A stretch of 64,000 nt of DNA, from positions 1,054,001-1,118,000 of the forward strand of contig JAACJP010000003.1 in the NCBI GenBank assembly GCA_013368375.1. The letters are read 5' to 3'. Each line of letters begins with the position of its first letter. Positions within the stretch are counted from its first letter, which is position 1. The stretch comes from Tricholomella constricta (taxonomy: Eukaryota > Basidiomycota > Agaricomycetes > Agaricales > Lyophyllaceae). A program made the translations under genes and the position numbers. This document shows, in pieces, positions 15,092-26,814 of this stretch. The notes under the pieces are model-generated. The model was not told the DNA's origin. It was given only the letters and a program-made list of their open reading frames with translations, and ran no database searches.

Positions 15092-15837
15092 ATGACTACC
15101 TGGCTTGCGTCCAGTCCTGTCTACCATCCCTGGTTCACCCAGCCGTCTGCCAAACGGAAGCTCTCCGCTGCGTCCAGCACAGACTCCAGCCCTACTCGCA
15201 GCCCGTTTTCCAGCCCATCCGCTTCACCTCCTCCGTTAAAACGGCGCAAATTCAATGCCCTGGAGACCGATTTTTCCACCCTCACCCTCGCCAATCCCCA
15301 CGACGGTAGCTTCTCCGCCTCGCCCTATGTTTCTGAAGCTATTTCCACCCCCAGTGACAACTCACCCATGGAGGATGACGATACCATCCCGATACCCACC
15401 GTCGTGTTGCCGAGTGTCATCGAGGAACCAGCCATTCCCGAAGTGAAGATGAAATCGTCATCGTGGTACGAGCCAGAACCTGATCGTATGTCGTCCATCC
15501 GTTCTCTGTCTTCGGCTACTCACGTTTGGTTCCAGGAATCGTCATCACAGACTTGGACTCATCGTCCGACGAGGAAGACAACCCGGACCCAGACACTACC
15601 TCTATATCAATATCGGAGGCGCTTTTGAAACAGATCTCGTCGCGCTCTCGCGACATGACTGAGCCTGTGCTTCCTCTGCAGCGTGAAACTCAGGCGCTGG
15701 TACTCTTCAAACCTTTATCGATCTGGAAGTCGACGGCGATTCTAGAAGAGCCAAAGGAGGATAGGACTTTAGTTAACACCGATGACATTGTCGATGTGAT
15801 CGAGGACGATGATGCTATGGACGTCGAGCCGTATTGA
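15092..15837 (+). CDS. conserved-looking Ser/Pro-rich protein of unknown function
   Basis: Two exons (15092-15485, 15536-15837) encode 231 residues. I do not recognise the family. The N-terminus, MTTWLASSPVYHPWFTQPS, is followed by a Ser/Thr/Pro-rich disordered stretch with a basic PPPLKRRKF patch (possible nuclear localisation signal). A DLDSSSDEEDN acidic run follows the splice junction. Near the C-terminus is the hydrophobic motif ALVLFKPLSIW, then an acidic tail DVIEDDDAMDVEPY. The composition suggests a nuclear regulatory protein, but no domain supports this. It is convergent with HAP2, with 108 bp between the stop codons. Confidence 0.7.
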
Positions 15838-15945
15838 TGGAATAAATAAGCAAAGGAAAGGATGACTGCCACAAGGAAAGCATAAGACGGGAGATTTCTA
15901 CATAAAAAAAGGGCATAAATGAGGAATGAAGTAACAGTCTACGGT

Positions 15946-16805
15946 CTAGCTACTGCCCGCAGCGCCGAACTGGATGATCTCCTCTGTCCTCCTTTGCAGG
16001 TCTGCGGTATTCGAATTCGAATTGGAGTCTGGACCGTTGTACAAACTATGGTTGTGGGAATAGTTGATGTGGGAGTGGTGATGCCTCGCATGGGCATGCG
16101 GATGAGGAACGTGATGCATCTGCACGGATGGGTAGGGAGAGTTGAGAGTGATGGGAGCAGAGCTGGTGGCAGAATGTTGTTGAGAGTAAATATTGTGCGA
16201 GGGGGAGACAGACTTTGCCGGCGGGGTCTGGGACTGTAAGTGAGGTTGAGATAGAGGGAGCTGGTGATGTGATTGAAAACGATAAACCGCCATCGGATCT
16301 GGAGAAGAGTTCATAAATGGGTCACGGTCGGGGACAGCTGGAGAAGGGATATCCATGGTGTCATCGTCTTCCATGTCTTCTTCGTTGTCGTTTTCGTTGT
16401 CGACAGGATTAGATGGACTGGCCGGGTCAGCCATTTTCTGTGCGGCAATCTCATCTGCTGTGAGAAAGCGACCACCGGGACCCCGGGGACGACGCATGGC
16501 GTGTTTATGGCGAGATTCGTGGAGGTACGGCTGGACAAAGACAGGGTAAGCGAGATATAATGAAGAGGATAAAGACAAACTTTGCGCTGGCGAGAGAGGC
16601 GATGAACCTCCTCGAGACGCGCACGAGCGACGCGCCGTTTGAGAATACGGAAATACTGTTTTGCGTTCACATAGAGAGGCTCATCGTCGATGGGCTGATC
16701 GTCGGGGACAGCAGGGGCTTCATTCTGCTGGTTAACTTGGTGGAAGAGCGGATGCTGGTACGAACGGTCAAAGTTGAGCTGGTACGCGGGAGGAAACAGT
16801 TCCAT
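15946..16805 (-). CDS. HAP2: CCAAT-binding factor subunit A (HAP2/NF-YA)
   Basis: Two exons (16805-16581, 16530-15946) give 269 residues. The conserved core spans the intron. The subunit-association helix [24 protein letters not shown] is followed by a linker (RLSRQRK) and the DNA-binding part [20 protein letters not shown] with the invariant H, R and GPGGRF residues. The C-terminus is His/Ser/Pro-rich and disordered. HAP2 joins HAP3 and HAP5 in the nucleus to bind CCAAT boxes and control respiratory and metabolic genes. The frame runs 20 codons further upstream without an ATG before a stop, so the ATG at 16805 is chosen unless an unseen 5' exon exists. It is divergent from the SAP-domain gene. 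Confidence 0.93.
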
Positions 16806-16943
16806 CGTCGCCGCGACGTCGCGGGCAACAGCGAGCTGCGATTGGTTCGAGCGTGTGATGGTCACGTCACGCTGCGCGATGCGGGGTCACGACAGCGGCG
16901 AAGGCGACACACGGCGACGACAGCGATTACAACAGCCACCCTC
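16806..16943. promoter_or_regulatory. short bidirectional promoter between HAP2 and the SAP-domain gene
   Basis: The two start codons are only 138 bp apart and point outward. The interval is GC-rich and contains GTCACGTCACG, two overlapping ACGT-core motifs like those bound by bZIP factors. No TATA box or CCAAT box is obvious. Confidence 0.45.
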
Positions 16944-17715
16944 ATGGACTCCCAACTCAAAGCCCTCAGAGTCGCCGACCTCAGAGAAATCCTCTCCAAA
17001 GCAACCGTTCCATTCACCTCAAAGGTCAACAAGACTGACCTTATTGCAAAAATTATCGCCTCCCAACCAGCCATTGACATTTACAAGTCTCTTTACCCCC
17101 CGCCCGACGCTCTCCTTTCTCCTCCAGAAGAGTATGTCGTTCCCCATCCTGTCTGCCCAATCTGACTTCGCTCCAGCGTTGACTGGTCCAATGAGCAGGA
17201 GGCACGCGATGCCAGTCCCGCCCCACTGTCAGTTTTCGCGCCCCCTGACCCGCCAAAATCCGCCACTCTCGACGAGAGCGATGTAAAAAGCCCCCAGGGC
17301 GCGACAAATACCAACGCCACGAACGTCACGCCCGTAGACGAAGACCCAGAGGCGGAGAAACGCCGCAAGCGTGCCGAGCGCTTTGGAATCCCTCTTGTCG
17401 AGCTCCCGACGCCAATCCCCCCACGTGCACAGGCTCTGACCAAGCGGTCTCCTCTTGATGTATCTCGCTTAATCCTCACTCTCGCTCTTGAACTGACTCG
17501 TTATCCTTACAGGATCCCAAGAAACTCGAGGCGAGGGCCACACGTTTTGGAAATATCCCTACTGCTCAGAAACGCTCTGCCCCTATGGAGACCATCGACA
17601 TCGAAGAGCAAGAGAAGCGGAGAAAGCGGGCAGAGCGCTTTGGTCTCGCACCTGCGGTAAGCCTCACATTGATCCGTGTCAGCTTCCACTGACATTTATG
17701 GAATAGGCTCCTTAG
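16944..17715 (+). CDS. SAP-domain mRNA-export/RNP protein (THO1/SARNP/MOS11-like)
   Basis: Four exons (16944-17131, 17177-17459, 17513-17656, 17707-17715) encode 207 residues; the last exon is only three codons (Ala-Pro-stop). Residues ~3-40 form a SAP motif (LKALRVADLREILSKATVPF and on to DLIAKII), a helix-extended-helix DNA/RNA-binding fold. The C-terminal half has a repeated motif: RRKRAERFGIPL, EARATRFGNIP and RRKRAERFGLAP. This repeat is the hallmark of the THO1/MOS11/SARNP C-terminus that works with the TREX complex and the DEAD-box ATPase Sub2/UAP56 in nuclear mRNA export. Short introns are in phase. The family assignment rests on this domain order. Confidence 0.82.
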
Positions 17716-18707
17716 CTTATGTATTTTCCCTTGTGTACATGTTCATTAGACTCGACGATACTGTAATTTTCAGACGCAAGATCATTGTCCAGGCAGTTCG
17801 GTTGATAGAGCGCCTTGACCGCTCGCCTTCGAATTTACCTTGTCAGCAATGAGGCTGCGGGTAAAACCAAAAAAAAAATTCCCCAGGAGGAGGAGTATAT
17901 TCCCCAATTGGAACAACTGCGGGTCTACTTATGTAATTAATTATATACCTTGGCAAGAACTCGTTGCAGTACACACATACCTACACCACCAATCATGTCA
18001 GAGATCACTGACTGTTGAGCACCTGATTGCCTGACAGACATGGCCGGATAGACCTGAATATCGCTCAAACGTCTCCTGAACATTGGATCATAATTTCCTG
18101 GATATTCCCCCGAGGCCAAATTTATAGATATTTGTGCCAAGATGTTTGCCAGATATCTCAATGTTGCTGATGTTAAATGCATGTTAAATGGTGACCTCTC
18201 AGTGACCTTGAGGAGGCAGGGCCTGGACAGCAAACAAGTGAGAATTCCAGCATTGCTGGCATTCTCAAATATAAATATGAATTATGAAAAATGTATTAGA
18301 AAAGACTACAATATATATACATGGGAAACCAGAAAGTTTATGTGGTAGCACGGCGCGCCCACAGTTGACCTGTACATATAATTCGACTTCTATACCAACC
18401 CAACAACAGCCCAGACCTTTGTGCTGGCCACCAACCTCCGACTTGGCCAATGATCACACGTGCACCCACCGTTCAACATCCCTCCCCCTCTTGTCACATG
18501 CTCTCAGTCAGTTGTCGCCTTTTGTGTTACCCTGGGAGTCAATCAAAGACTTCAGTCATGGAGGTTTTTAAAAGAGATGAAGGGATACATACAGAACATG
18601 ACATGCAGTTGTGCTGCACGCAATTTGGTCTGACATAGTAGCTTTGAGAGAGAAAGAATCAATTCAAGCAAAAGGGATAGAGTCCTGGGGTTGCTTACCA
18701 GTGCTAC
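17716..18707. other. intergenic region at the border of the gene-rich segment
   Basis: AT-richer DNA between the SAP gene and the first LTR element. No ORF shows recognisable coding signal and I see no repeat pair or RNA gene here. Confidence 0.5.
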
Positions 18708-19147
18708 TGTAAGGGCGCTGGCAGGGGCGGGCCTTCACTAGGTTCAGCTTAATGTGTTCACCAATAGACAGGGTAACATTATCTTTGTTGCACGGGGGGA
18801 GAATCAGTCTACTGCGTACATAGATAAATAATGGGGGGAATACTGACCTCCGTTGCATGGGGGAAGACTGAGGGCAACGAAGGGGGAAGAGAGATTAAGA
18901 GTGAAATGAAATGGTTCTCGAAATGTGTCATCAAGAAGTAGGTAGCATGAAAAGGGATGGTCAATACTTAAGTATATGGGTAAGGCTTCTTGTCCGAGGG
19001 GCCTGTGGGGCCCCGAGGGGAGTGGTGAAGGTATTCTTGCATCTGAATTAGCCGAGTGTAGCTACACCCGGCTAAATTGTGATCATGTGACTTGAGCTCA
19101 ACAGAGTGGTGAGCTCGACGCGCCCTCAGGCACACGGCGGGCTTACA
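18708..19147 (-). repeat. putative 3' LTR of Gypsy-A
   Basis: On the minus strand a purine tract GGGTGGGGAGGGG (plus 19148-19160) directly precedes TGTAAGCCC, as a polypurine tract precedes a 3' LTR. The left end at 18708 reads TGTAAGGGC on the plus strand, so the two ends form TGTAAG...CTTACA. The interval is 440 bp. It contains a near-perfect 24-nt palindrome at 19050-19073. The outer border is tentative because the matching 5' LTR is not present. Confidence 0.5.
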
Positions 19148-19160
19148 CCCCTCCCCACCC

Positions 19161-20321
19161 AAAAAAATCTGGCGTCGTTCAGACGTCAGTGCCGTTTTCT
19201 GCCTCCTAGATGTCGAGGGCTTCGGTGTCCTCTACCATTCTGCCTGGGAGCCACTCGTCGTGGTCGCGGTCATATCCAACCCACCGGACGAGGTATTGCT
19301 TTCTGCAGCTGCGGCGACGTGCATCGACTATTTTGTCGATCATGTTTTCTTCGGTTCTGTCCTTGGTGACAACAGCCCTGGGCCTAGTGAATTCACGGTC
19401 CGGGAAGAGGGCAGCATCGTTGGGGATGAAGGGTTTGAGGAGACTGGCGTGGAAGCCCGGGAAGGTTTTTGAATCATTCGGGAGGCGTAAGGTGTACTCA
19501 GAGCGCTTGGGGAAGGCTTTCACGATTGTATAGGGCCCATTGTGTCATGGCATAAATTTGGCGACATGTTTCTTGCCTTTCCATTTATAGTTTCGGCACC
19601 GGTTCTCCGTCGATAGCATGACCAGACCTCCTTCATTGTAGATGACTTCCGGAGCGCGGTGCTCATTAGCGTGGTAAGCTTGACGTATCTTTGCAGCAAG
19701 TAAGTTGTCTTGCGCCTCCTTAATGTCCAACTCCAGACACATGAGGATTTCGTTGGTGCTGAGTTCTGCTGGTGTTGCATCGGGAGCAGGTGGTGCAATG
19801 GGGGGAATGATGCGTGGGGAGCGGCCAGTTTTCAGCTGGAAACCAGAGAATCTGGTGGACGCGTTCACAGTGTTCATGATTGCAAAACGGACCCGTGGCA
19901 GTTTTGAGAGCCAACTGTACTGATTATTGTCAACATGATAGCGAATGGCCTGGTTGAGAGTCTTGTTCATGCGTTCACTCGAACTGTCTGTCTGTGGGTG
20001 ATAGGCAGTGGACATCTTTAGCTTGACTCTGGTGAGTTTGTGTAATGCCTCCCAGAGTTCCGCAGTGAATAAAGCATCACGGTCGCTGACAATGTGCAGC
20101 ATGAGCCCGTTCTCGCAGTACCATTTATCGAATAGGACAACTGCGATTTCGGCTGCAGTTTTGATGAGTGGACTCCAGCGAGGCATACGTCGGTGCCAAG
20201 AAGGTCGGTCATCGTAAGGATGGTGTCTTTGCCATCCTCTTCAGGTAGTGGCCCAACGAAGCCTAATACTACGGTGTCGAAACAGGCGTCAGGGACTAAG
20301 AGAGGGTGTAGGGAACAAGGT
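19161..20321 (-). pseudogene. Gypsy-A integrase and chromodomain, decayed
   Basis: Minus-strand pieces in at least three frames. From right to left they give an integrase start (FVGPLPEEDGKDTILTMTD), the catalytic core with the HIVSDRDALFT and STAYHPQTDSSSERMNKTLN blocks (DDE second Asp and Glu), then a C-terminal region ending in a chromodomain (QYLVRWVGYDRDHDEWLP). The chromodomain would steer insertion to marked chromatin, as in fungal Gypsy elements. Frameshifts near 20,200 and 19,540 and several stops make it dead. It is cut at 20321 by the TIR element; the rest of pol continues at 28209. The breakpoint lies just before the integrase SLHPL segment. Confidence 0.85.
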
Positions 20322-20322
20322 C

Positions 20323-20580
20323 TTTACACTCCCCCACCTATTCTGATCGGAATCCTATTGGACTCCTAGGAATTCCTAGGACCATCCTAGGATTCCGATC
20401 AGACCAGTTGCATAGGACTTTACCAAGATCCACTCATTTGGACCAGTCCGAGTCCTATCTAGCCCGATCAGAATCTGTCGGACTGTCAGATCGGACTCGG
20501 ACTCCGATAGGATTCTGACACAGGATAATCCGACGGACTCCTTGGACATCCTAGGACAGTCTGATTACTTGATATCTTTA
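20323..20580 (+). repeat. left terminal inverted repeat and subterminal repeats
   Basis: The first ~83 bp align with the reverse complement of the right end. Inside are several GATCGGACTC / GATCAGAATC-type 10-mers in both orientations, related to those of the right end, like subterminal transposase or recombinase binding sites. The stretch 20581-21032 holds no supported gene. Confidence 0.75.
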
Positions 20581-21032
20581 GTGAAAAAAATATGGAGCAG
20601 CCAGGATTGAACACTCACTTTGCCAACCCAAAGGAAAGGCAAAGCACACTTAGTGTGGAGAATTTACCGTGCTCTGGCGTATGGGAAAAAGATCTGAGCG
20701 AGACCTTGATCGGATCGGCCGCACGCCCAGAGCCGGAGGCCGGCCCTGTAGGGTCCTGTTTGCGATCAACGCTGATGCCAAAGCCGGCGGCTGCCCTGCT
20801 TTGATGCTGATGGCACGCTCTGATGGATCGCTCGCTGCAGCTCGCACGGATTTTTCTTTGCTTTCGACGCGACGACAAGACCACGACGACGACCGTGGTG
20901 TGCCCCCAGCCTGCCAGCCCAGACCACTGAAGGATTATAATGTGGTCTATCAATTAAGGGATGTGTTGTATTATACCTCTAATATCAAAATCTACTGTCA
21001 CTGATCCAGCTTCTCGCGTCGCAATTTCATCC

Positions 21033-23446
21033 TCAGTCCTCTGCGCTCGTGCTCGTGCTCATGTTCCTCTCAGTTGGTGAGCCATTCTTGCTCCTTCTTC
21101 GCTTTTTCCTAAGCTTGGTTCGAATGGCATCAAGGAGGGTTGTCAGATACTGATAGTCCTCAGGGTATGCGGCCTCAAATGCCTCGTCCGACCTGCCCAG
21201 CCTGTTGTCCAACTCGGTCAGTGTGATCATGGTTAACTGTTGCTACTCACCTAATCCATTCTTCTCCGATTAGCTCCCGCTGATGGCGCTTCGATGCCGT
21301 GAACAGCTTCATCTCTCCAGTGTACCAAGATGTCGGCCAATCCTTCAGTGGGATGTGGAGGCCACGAAAAGGATCACCATCTGTCCACTGCAACGCAGCG
21401 CGCTTCCATGCGCCCTCTCCTCCACCAATATCTGGGATGATGGCCTCTCCAATCGGCGGCATTGTTTTCTTCTTACGGCAAGTTGGCGCCTTCCCCTTGT
21501 TCGCAGAAAAGCTGACATCATTAGATTCCTGGGAGCCGATGCTTGTAACGCTGGGTGATTGAGTAGGATAGGGTGCGGTTTCTTTGATTCTTGCAAGACG
21601 GACTGAGGGCCTGGATCGGTGGGGCAGGGATGCATAGATAGTGTCTGGCGGGAACGTGTGGCCAGCATCGTAAGGATGCGTTGAGTGCCTCTGGTGAGTG
21701 CCGGCCCAACCTGCAGTGAACGATATCCTGCTCATGAAATCCTCCAGAGTACACTTGATCTCCTGCATGTTGGCCTTCACCTCACCCGTTGTTATCCCCA
21801 AAGACCGGTCCATCACAGCCTTAAATTCTCGCATCTCACTCGCCGTGGTCGCTTCTTGGAGCATTTGGTTCCCCGCGAAGCTAACATTAGCCTCACTCTG
21901 AGTAGGATTTAACGCATCTGAGTGGTCGTTCTCGTACCTTTGAAGCGAGTCGACAAGATAATTTATAAGGGTATCAACCTTGGATATAAATATATTAGTT
22001 TTCTTTTCATGCTCTCTACAATGTATTTCCATTACTCACGTTCTCTCCAATAGCCCAGCCACCCCACCAACGGACTCTGTTCAGTGTCCATCGGAGATGT
22101 CGCGGTGCAAACATGAAGCGGTACTGGGCGCCGCCTCGACGAAATGAGTGAGTCGTATAGGTTTTCTCGAGCCCAGCTGCCTTGGTAAACTGAGCCAGTG
22201 TTTTTGCGAAGGACGTATACGACATATCTCGCTTCGGGTGGATTGTTCCGTTGGGGGCAATGTAAGGGAATAGAAAATCATCTGGTTCCAGCGGTCGCCT
22301 AATCTGGGATTCGTATAGCTTTAACCATTGGGGAAGGTGTGTATACATGTCCATTTCTTGATGATCTTTCTGTTCGTAAATCTTGTATCTGCAACCTGAC
22401 ATTAATTGTACTCAGGTGATGATCGGTACACATAGAAGAAGTAATCCACATACTGTTTCGAGGGCCATCGAAGCCGGCCTGCTTCTGCCATCCCTTTCGA
22501 TTCTCAAGATGCACCTCGAAATGCGGAGTATAATATGGTGCGGGCCCCTGACAGTTCCAGGTAATATCCCTTACATTGAGTGTAAGGAGTTCAAAACAAC
22601 TGATTGATGTGTTAGTGCTAACCCTCCTCTATGGAAAACAACGAAATGGGTCATTTACCGTGTCCACAACGTAAAAGCTGTACTTGCGAAGCCACGAAGA
22701 AATCCATGCTCGACAATTTCTTTTGAGCATCCAAGTATGTCATTATTTGCCGTGGCTTCTAACTGATCGTGAGGGCAAGCGTCTTCAGAGAACCGCATAA
22801 GCTTTTGCAAGTCTTCAATGGGCATGGCTTCTGCATGGTGTCTTGTTGCGTCCGCGCCCTTCTTTTTTCCCTTTGTCTTTACAGCTTTCACAAGGTCTGT
22901 TACTAAGGGAGCACGCGCAGGGCAGCCCGTAATCTTGCCAGTAGTTTTATCGATCCGATAAGGCCCAGCATATGTTGTTCCGCTCCTGTTTTCCGGAGGT
23001 AAGCAAGTGTCCTAGTCATGAAATGCCTGAAGCACTCACATTGTATCCCAGTAGCGACAAAAAGCCGCATGGATCCCCTGCGCATAGCTATCAGACAGGT
23101 CCTCTGTAAAGCACTTCTGGGTTATGAAAGCCGCAACCACCGTAGCTGAATACTTGTTCGGCGCTGACAGATCCAGGGCTTTTTCGAGCTCGTCGGTGGG
23201 AATACCATCCTCACACACCTCGATTCCATCTGCTTTCCTTCCTTCCACCAATTCTGACAAGAACTCCTTGCCCTGATTCACGTAGCGTTCGTAGTTGTCT
23301 TCTGTTTTCTGGACACAAATATACTCCTTTACTTTTGCACTGCCAGTCTTTGTTAGGGTGTCGAGGCTTTTCTTGGCTCCGTCAGACTTCTTTTTGACAG
23401 ATCGTCTTGGCCGTTTGTTGCTTGTGTCCTGCAATGAGGATGCCAT
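21033..23446 (-). CDS. tyrosine recombinase (site-specific DNA breaking-rejoining enzyme)
   Basis: Six exons (23446-23040, 22985-22659, 22599-22454, 22395-22040, 21978-21251, 21201-21033) join in phase to 710 residues with no internal stop. Residues ~1-20 are basic (NKRPRRSVKKKS). About 40-200 is a helical SAM-like core-binding region (YATVVAAFITQKC-like helices). The catalytic domain has Arg I in LWTRCFELLTL (R245), a hairpin Lys in ENRKGWQ (K280), HxxR in THSFRRGG (H376, R379), Trp in RWWGGWA (404/407, in place of the usual His) and the nucleophile in DTLINYLVDSL (Y419). The Trp-to-Tyr spacing resembles Cre. After Y419 come ~290 extra residues of unknown role, including a possible coiled coil and a basic tail RKKRRRSK. 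It would cut and join DNA through a phosphotyrosine link, probably mobilising this element. Confidence 0.82.
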
Positions 23447-23650
23447 AGAAGACGTGGATGAGCGGCAATGATTCAGGAGAGCAAGACCTAATTTCACACA
23501 GATCTCATGTTTCACTGTCTCTTGATCACTTCCTTGCCCAAATAACTAATCTGATTGCTCACATAGGAAATTCACTAGCATACATCGGATACGTGGTTGA
23601 GAAAACCATAATTATACAACAGTACAGTTGAATAAATAGATGCAGTGAAT

Positions 23651-25658
23651 TCACTCATTGGAAAGGTCAATGTAACCGAGAAACCTGAACCCTTGACTCT
23701 CTGTTGCTCGACAAGCAGTAACTTCTGTCAGGCTATGTGTAGCCTTATAGTCATGAGTGTGTGCCCAGTTGACGAGGGACCGAAAATTGGCGTGATCAGG
23801 ATATGGCGGAGCGGGCACTGTAACAGGGGGAAACAACTAAACAAGAGTGGACTTATCAGCTATTCAACTTTTAGGAATGAAACGACACTTACAGGCTCAG
23901 GTTCTGTCGCCAATTGCTCGTCTTCTTCGATCCTGATTTTACGGCCAGGAGGCTCTCTATGAAATAGCTCAACCATTCTTGGAAGGGCTTGCCGAAGGAT
24001 TGACACCAGAAGCCAAATATTTGCCATCGCCTGGTCCTGCGGCCTAGGAATCTCGGCAGGGAGGCGACGGAACATGCTTGTAACGAGGGAGTGGGTTTCA
24101 ACTTTGATCATGTATCCTGGTACATTTCCATGTTCACGAGAGGAGCCCGGACCAAGCTTTGCACGCCGAATGGTGATAACATTTGAGTGGTTGAAGTCTC
24201 CCATCTCGATCCAATTTGAGGCATGTTCGAGAAGTAATGCAGTTGAGTTAATGGGCTAGAAGAAAGTCGATCATTAATTGTCATCCATCGAGGTAAGAAG
24301 AAAATAAAAAAATACCTTGAGGAGAGAACGAGCACAAATACCTCCCCACACCTTGTTCCGAAATCGAGAAAGAAGCTGGTTGCGAGTTCCCCAGGAAAAA
24401 TACTTCTCACACCATGAAGCGATCATCCCGAAGTCAGGCTGAAGGCGGCCCCACTGTGAGGTGTCAGGCAGTTTGAACTCGTCGGACCATGAGGTGACCG
24501 GCTGAACATAGTTGCGAAGCACAGGGATGGCGAGAAAGCCTCTCTTGATGTTCTTTGCTACTGAAGGGAATTTGGAGTTTAGTATTCTATTCGGGTTCGA
24601 GACCAGGTAATCTATCAATTGTGCCCTCCAGCCGACAAGATAGACCTTCAGTTCATCATCCGGCAGATGTCGAGCAGCTTAATATAGATCCTCGGCAGGT
24701 GAAGTGTTTTGGTTGAGCTTCAAGGCAGTGTCGATACCGCAGCCGGACAAACCCTCCTAGTAATTTTATTGAGTATAATGATAATGATATTATATGAGAA
24801 TCTCACCGTATCATAGTCGCCACCGCTGAGAATCGCAATAAGCACCATTTTGGAGGTGCTAAGTGAAAGTGAAGACTGAATTGTGTCCAACGTGTAGATC
24901 GAAACCAGGTCGCCATCCTTTGAGATGTTCGGGCTGATGGACATCAAAAGGAAAGAAAAAAAATCAGAGGAGAAAACAGACATACATTCGAAAAACATGG
25001 GTTGCACCAAAAAGAAAGGCATCGACATCTTCCGTCATAACAGCATCAATTTTTCCTGATTTTGATAGCTCCGCGAGCTCAGCTTCGGCCTCTCCTGGAG
25101 CCTAAATAACGAAGTGATTTGGTAAGGGAATTCATGTATTTGAAGTTTACATACCACATAGAAGTGGAAACCGACGCTCGTGAGGAGTTCTTGGAAACTG
25201 TTGGTGAGTGCATGAGGTGTCGTCTTGACTTCGCGGCCCCTTTTGTACAATGGCCCCTTATTGCCCTCGAAAACGTATACAGGTGTGACAGGGAGGGCAA
25301 GCATGCGGCAGATTTGCCAGAAGAGAATTTGCAAGGGCAGATTCTCCCCAGCCTGCATATTGAGACCACCTTTCTGGTGGTAAGCCGCGTATTGAGCCCG
25401 ATTGAGTAGAATGCTTGAGATAATTGTTAATGGTGCAGCACAGAAAGAAAGTATCGAAACACACCTAGCATCTACTCCAATAAATAGGGTACAAGATCCT
25501 CGCCTCTGGGATTCAAAACCTTCCACCGTCGCAACTTGAGTCAAAGTCCGAACTTGGACAGCAGGCTTAAGTACCTCGAAATATATATTCAGTTGTCAGT
25601 TTGGACACAAACTGGGGAGATACCAAAGGCTCACTTTCCATAATCCAGCGACACCCAT
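23651..25658 (-). pseudogene. XPG/GEN1-like Rad2-family structure-specific nuclease, one in-frame stop
   Basis: Eight exons join in phase (25658-25635, 25574-25465, 25413-25155, 25101-24986, 24933-24807, 24756-24316, 24255-23893, 23836-23651): 541 codons with a single TAA at 24681-24679 (codon 238). The N-terminus MGVAGLWK is the standard Rad2 start. Metal ligands seen: D43 (IGVDAS), E135/E137 (APGEAEAEL), D156/D158 (MTEDVDAFLFG) and D209/D211 (SGGDYD), followed by the helix-two-turn-helix GLSGCG. The usual Asp of the VFDG motif is Glu here (VYVFEGNKGP, E94). Such enzymes cut flaps or Holliday junctions; the acidic layout is closest to GEN1/Yen1. The stop falls just after the nuclease core, and the frame stays intact for 300 codons beyond it, so the break is recent, bypassed, or a sequencing error. 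Confidence 0.82.
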
Positions 25659-26814
25659 GATAGTAGCTCTGAAGAAAAGTCTGTAAGCTGAACTCCTGAA
25701 AACGATGATCTGAGACGTACATCATTTTACATCGTGAAACAAACACAGCTCAAAATGCTCGGGCAAAAACAAGAATGTCCAGAGGTAAGAAAAGCCAGAG
25801 CACCCCAGACAGAGGCGTTCATGAGAGGAATCAATGTCACTGAAACCAGAGGTCAGGATAGTGGGACGCAGGTGCAGAGAAATATTGTCCGACATCCATT
25901 ACCAGCAAAACCGCAACACCTGTAGTGCACGTGATGATAGCAACGTGTCAATACGACCAAAGCATACAAATACAGTTCATTCCAGCCCGACAATGCAACC
26001 TGGCGATTAAGTCAGTGCTGACGCTTAATCACACAAATTTACGGTAAATTTGTGTAAATCCAAATTTACAGACCAGCTGCTGTAAGGCTACATGTCACAC
26101 AGGCCAAAATTTACTAGCTTAGCTGGCAACGACGTCTCAAATTTACCACTTGTTCAAATCACAGGCTCTAGGTGTGAAGTAATTGAAATTTTACATGTTC
26201 AGGGTGTCCTCTGATTTGAAGCTAAGAAACTTTTTCGATCATATCTCATTGTACAGGGTTCAAAAATACAGGTGAAGGGTGTTTGCACGGTGCCTAATGT
26301 ACTGCCTGCATGGTGAATTAAATTTGTTTGCCAGTCAATTCAAGATATAGAGCTATTGATTGTAGAGTAGTGAAAAAGAGCAAAATATGCCGAGCCAAAT
26401 GGGCAAAAGTTAATGCAACTAGTGTCAAAAATGCCTGGTGAAATAAATGGTCATTACAGCCAAAATGAGTTATCGATGTTCAGAATAAACCTGGGACTCA
26501 CATTCCAGGTGCGTGCACCGGGGATCCACAATATGCATGTCTCGCTCGATAATCCATCAAACATTGCAAATGTCGCGACAGGTTGCAATACTGTGTGAAG
26601 GCCGGAGGGCTGAGCGCCTTGCAGTCTTTGTTTGGATGCACTCTGATGTCGGCTGTGCGCTCGGAGCTTGGCTGGCCTTCACCCGTTCGGCTGAAAATTA
26701 TCCGAATCATGCTCAATTTAATATCAGTCAGAGCTGTATGTAGGGGAAAATAAAGGACGACTTAAAACGAGCTCAGAGGCGCAAGGCTTCGAGACACGAA
26801 AAAAATGTAATGGC
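25659..26814. other. non-coding part of the TIR element upstream of the nuclease gene
   Basis: No supported gene. It would contain the nuclease promoter. Between 26,000 and 26,170 the short word AAATTTAC and relatives recur (at least five times) in both orientations. The rest shows nothing I can name. Confidence 0.5.
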
